A stretch of 63,581 nt of DNA from Desulfobacterales bacterium (GTDB taxonomy: Bacteria; Desulfobacterota; Desulfobulbia; Desulfobulbales; BM004). Below the pieces are notes generated by a model. It did not search any database, was not told the DNA's origin, and was given only the letters and a program-made list of their open reading frames with translations. Position numbers and translations under genes: made by a program. Every line of letters begins with the position of its first letter. Position 1 is the first letter of the stretch. The stretch lies in NCBI GenBank assembly GCA_021647905.1, contig JAKITW010000007.1, positions 1-63,581 of the forward strand. Direction: 5' to 3'. Of this stretch, positions 63,455 to 63,581 are shown piece after piece.

Positions 63455-63581
63455 GTAAGGTTTCGGTAAACCCCGTACGTTTGAGGTTGGACCGGGAAAG
63501 GGGTTTTCTTATACCGAACGGTGTAGCGGACCCTGAGCCGCGGCCGTGACGGCAAAAACGGAATTTGAAACAACTTCGGCA
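63455..63581 (+). mobile_element. Family-1 IS66-like MITE, cut by window end
   Basis: Starts GTAAGGTTTCGGTAAACCCC and follows the family-1 consensus to the last base of the window. The left flank GGAGTAT would be the start of its 8-bp duplication, which cannot be checked here. Confidence 0.9.

Noticed and set aside
62553-63581. Replication origin or prophage end in the gene-poor right edge
   Set aside because: No DnaA-box cluster, iteron series or phage gene was recognisable; the region holds element copies and a gene remnant.

Overview
The window reads as a stretch of chromosome from a moderately GC-rich Gram-negative bacterium, most likely a member of Desulfobacterota (former Deltaproteobacteria), perhaps a Desulfobulbales-like lineage. 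This is inferred from gene content and not proven: a fused DHH-CBS-tRNA nucleotidyltransferase, a metG-ricT-holB-yhaM-purL block, sigma-54 regulation, outer-membrane proteins (FadL, TolC) and sulfur-relay genes (TusA, DsrE-like).

Layout. 0-9 kb: housekeeping genes (fused tRNA nucleotidyltransferase, citrate synthase, thiE, hflKC, rhomboid protease) and two heptanucleotide tandem arrays. 9.1-10.3 kb: tRNA-Lys and tRNA-Glu; a 47-bp copy of the tRNA-Glu 3' half lies 1,022 bp away, so a ~1-kb cassette carrying one NYN-domain gene sits between att-like repeats. 10.6-18.7 kb: a two-gene RdgC-like locus, gatB, radC, hemW, radA, then a minus-strand DUF167/DivIVA/YggT group. 18.7-26.7 kb: minus-strand run purL-yhaM-holB-ricT-metG. 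27-34.3 kb: a membrane/TPR protein, a GAF sigma-54 activator and a minor-pilin cluster with two PilX-like genes and no PilY1. 34.3-40.8 kb: a periplasmic protein, a radical SAM/SPASM enzyme, pgeF, nadB, an SH3 protein and cysC.

40.9-47.9 kb is a decaying defence island: a Shedu-like nuclease, a tcmP-like pseudogene hit by two different mobile elements, an MNT/HEPN pair whose HEPN gene is frameshifted, an AAA ATPase-TOPRIM-like pair, two fragments of one methyltransferase-like 5' end, a truncated SIR2 gene and a Phd/VapC pair. 48-55 kb: ArsR regulator, TolC-HlyD-RND efflux operon, DUF2892 and PAP2 proteins. 55.3-63.6 kb: palindrome-rich remnants, a long KamA-like radical SAM protein, then MarR-TusA-FadL-DsrE-DUF302, a probable sulfur-handling locus.

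The most distinctive signal is three families of short non-autonomous elements (MITE-like) whose ends and target-site duplications can be read directly. Family 1 (275-276 bp) and family 2 (152-177 bp) begin with GTAA and make 8-bp duplications, as the IS66 family does. Family 3 (101 bp) makes 6-bp AT-rich duplications. No matching transposase is in the window. Removing one family-3 and one family-1 copy, each with one duplication, restores a continuous tcmP reading frame apart from one internal stop. This independently confirms the element boundaries and shows recent mobility.
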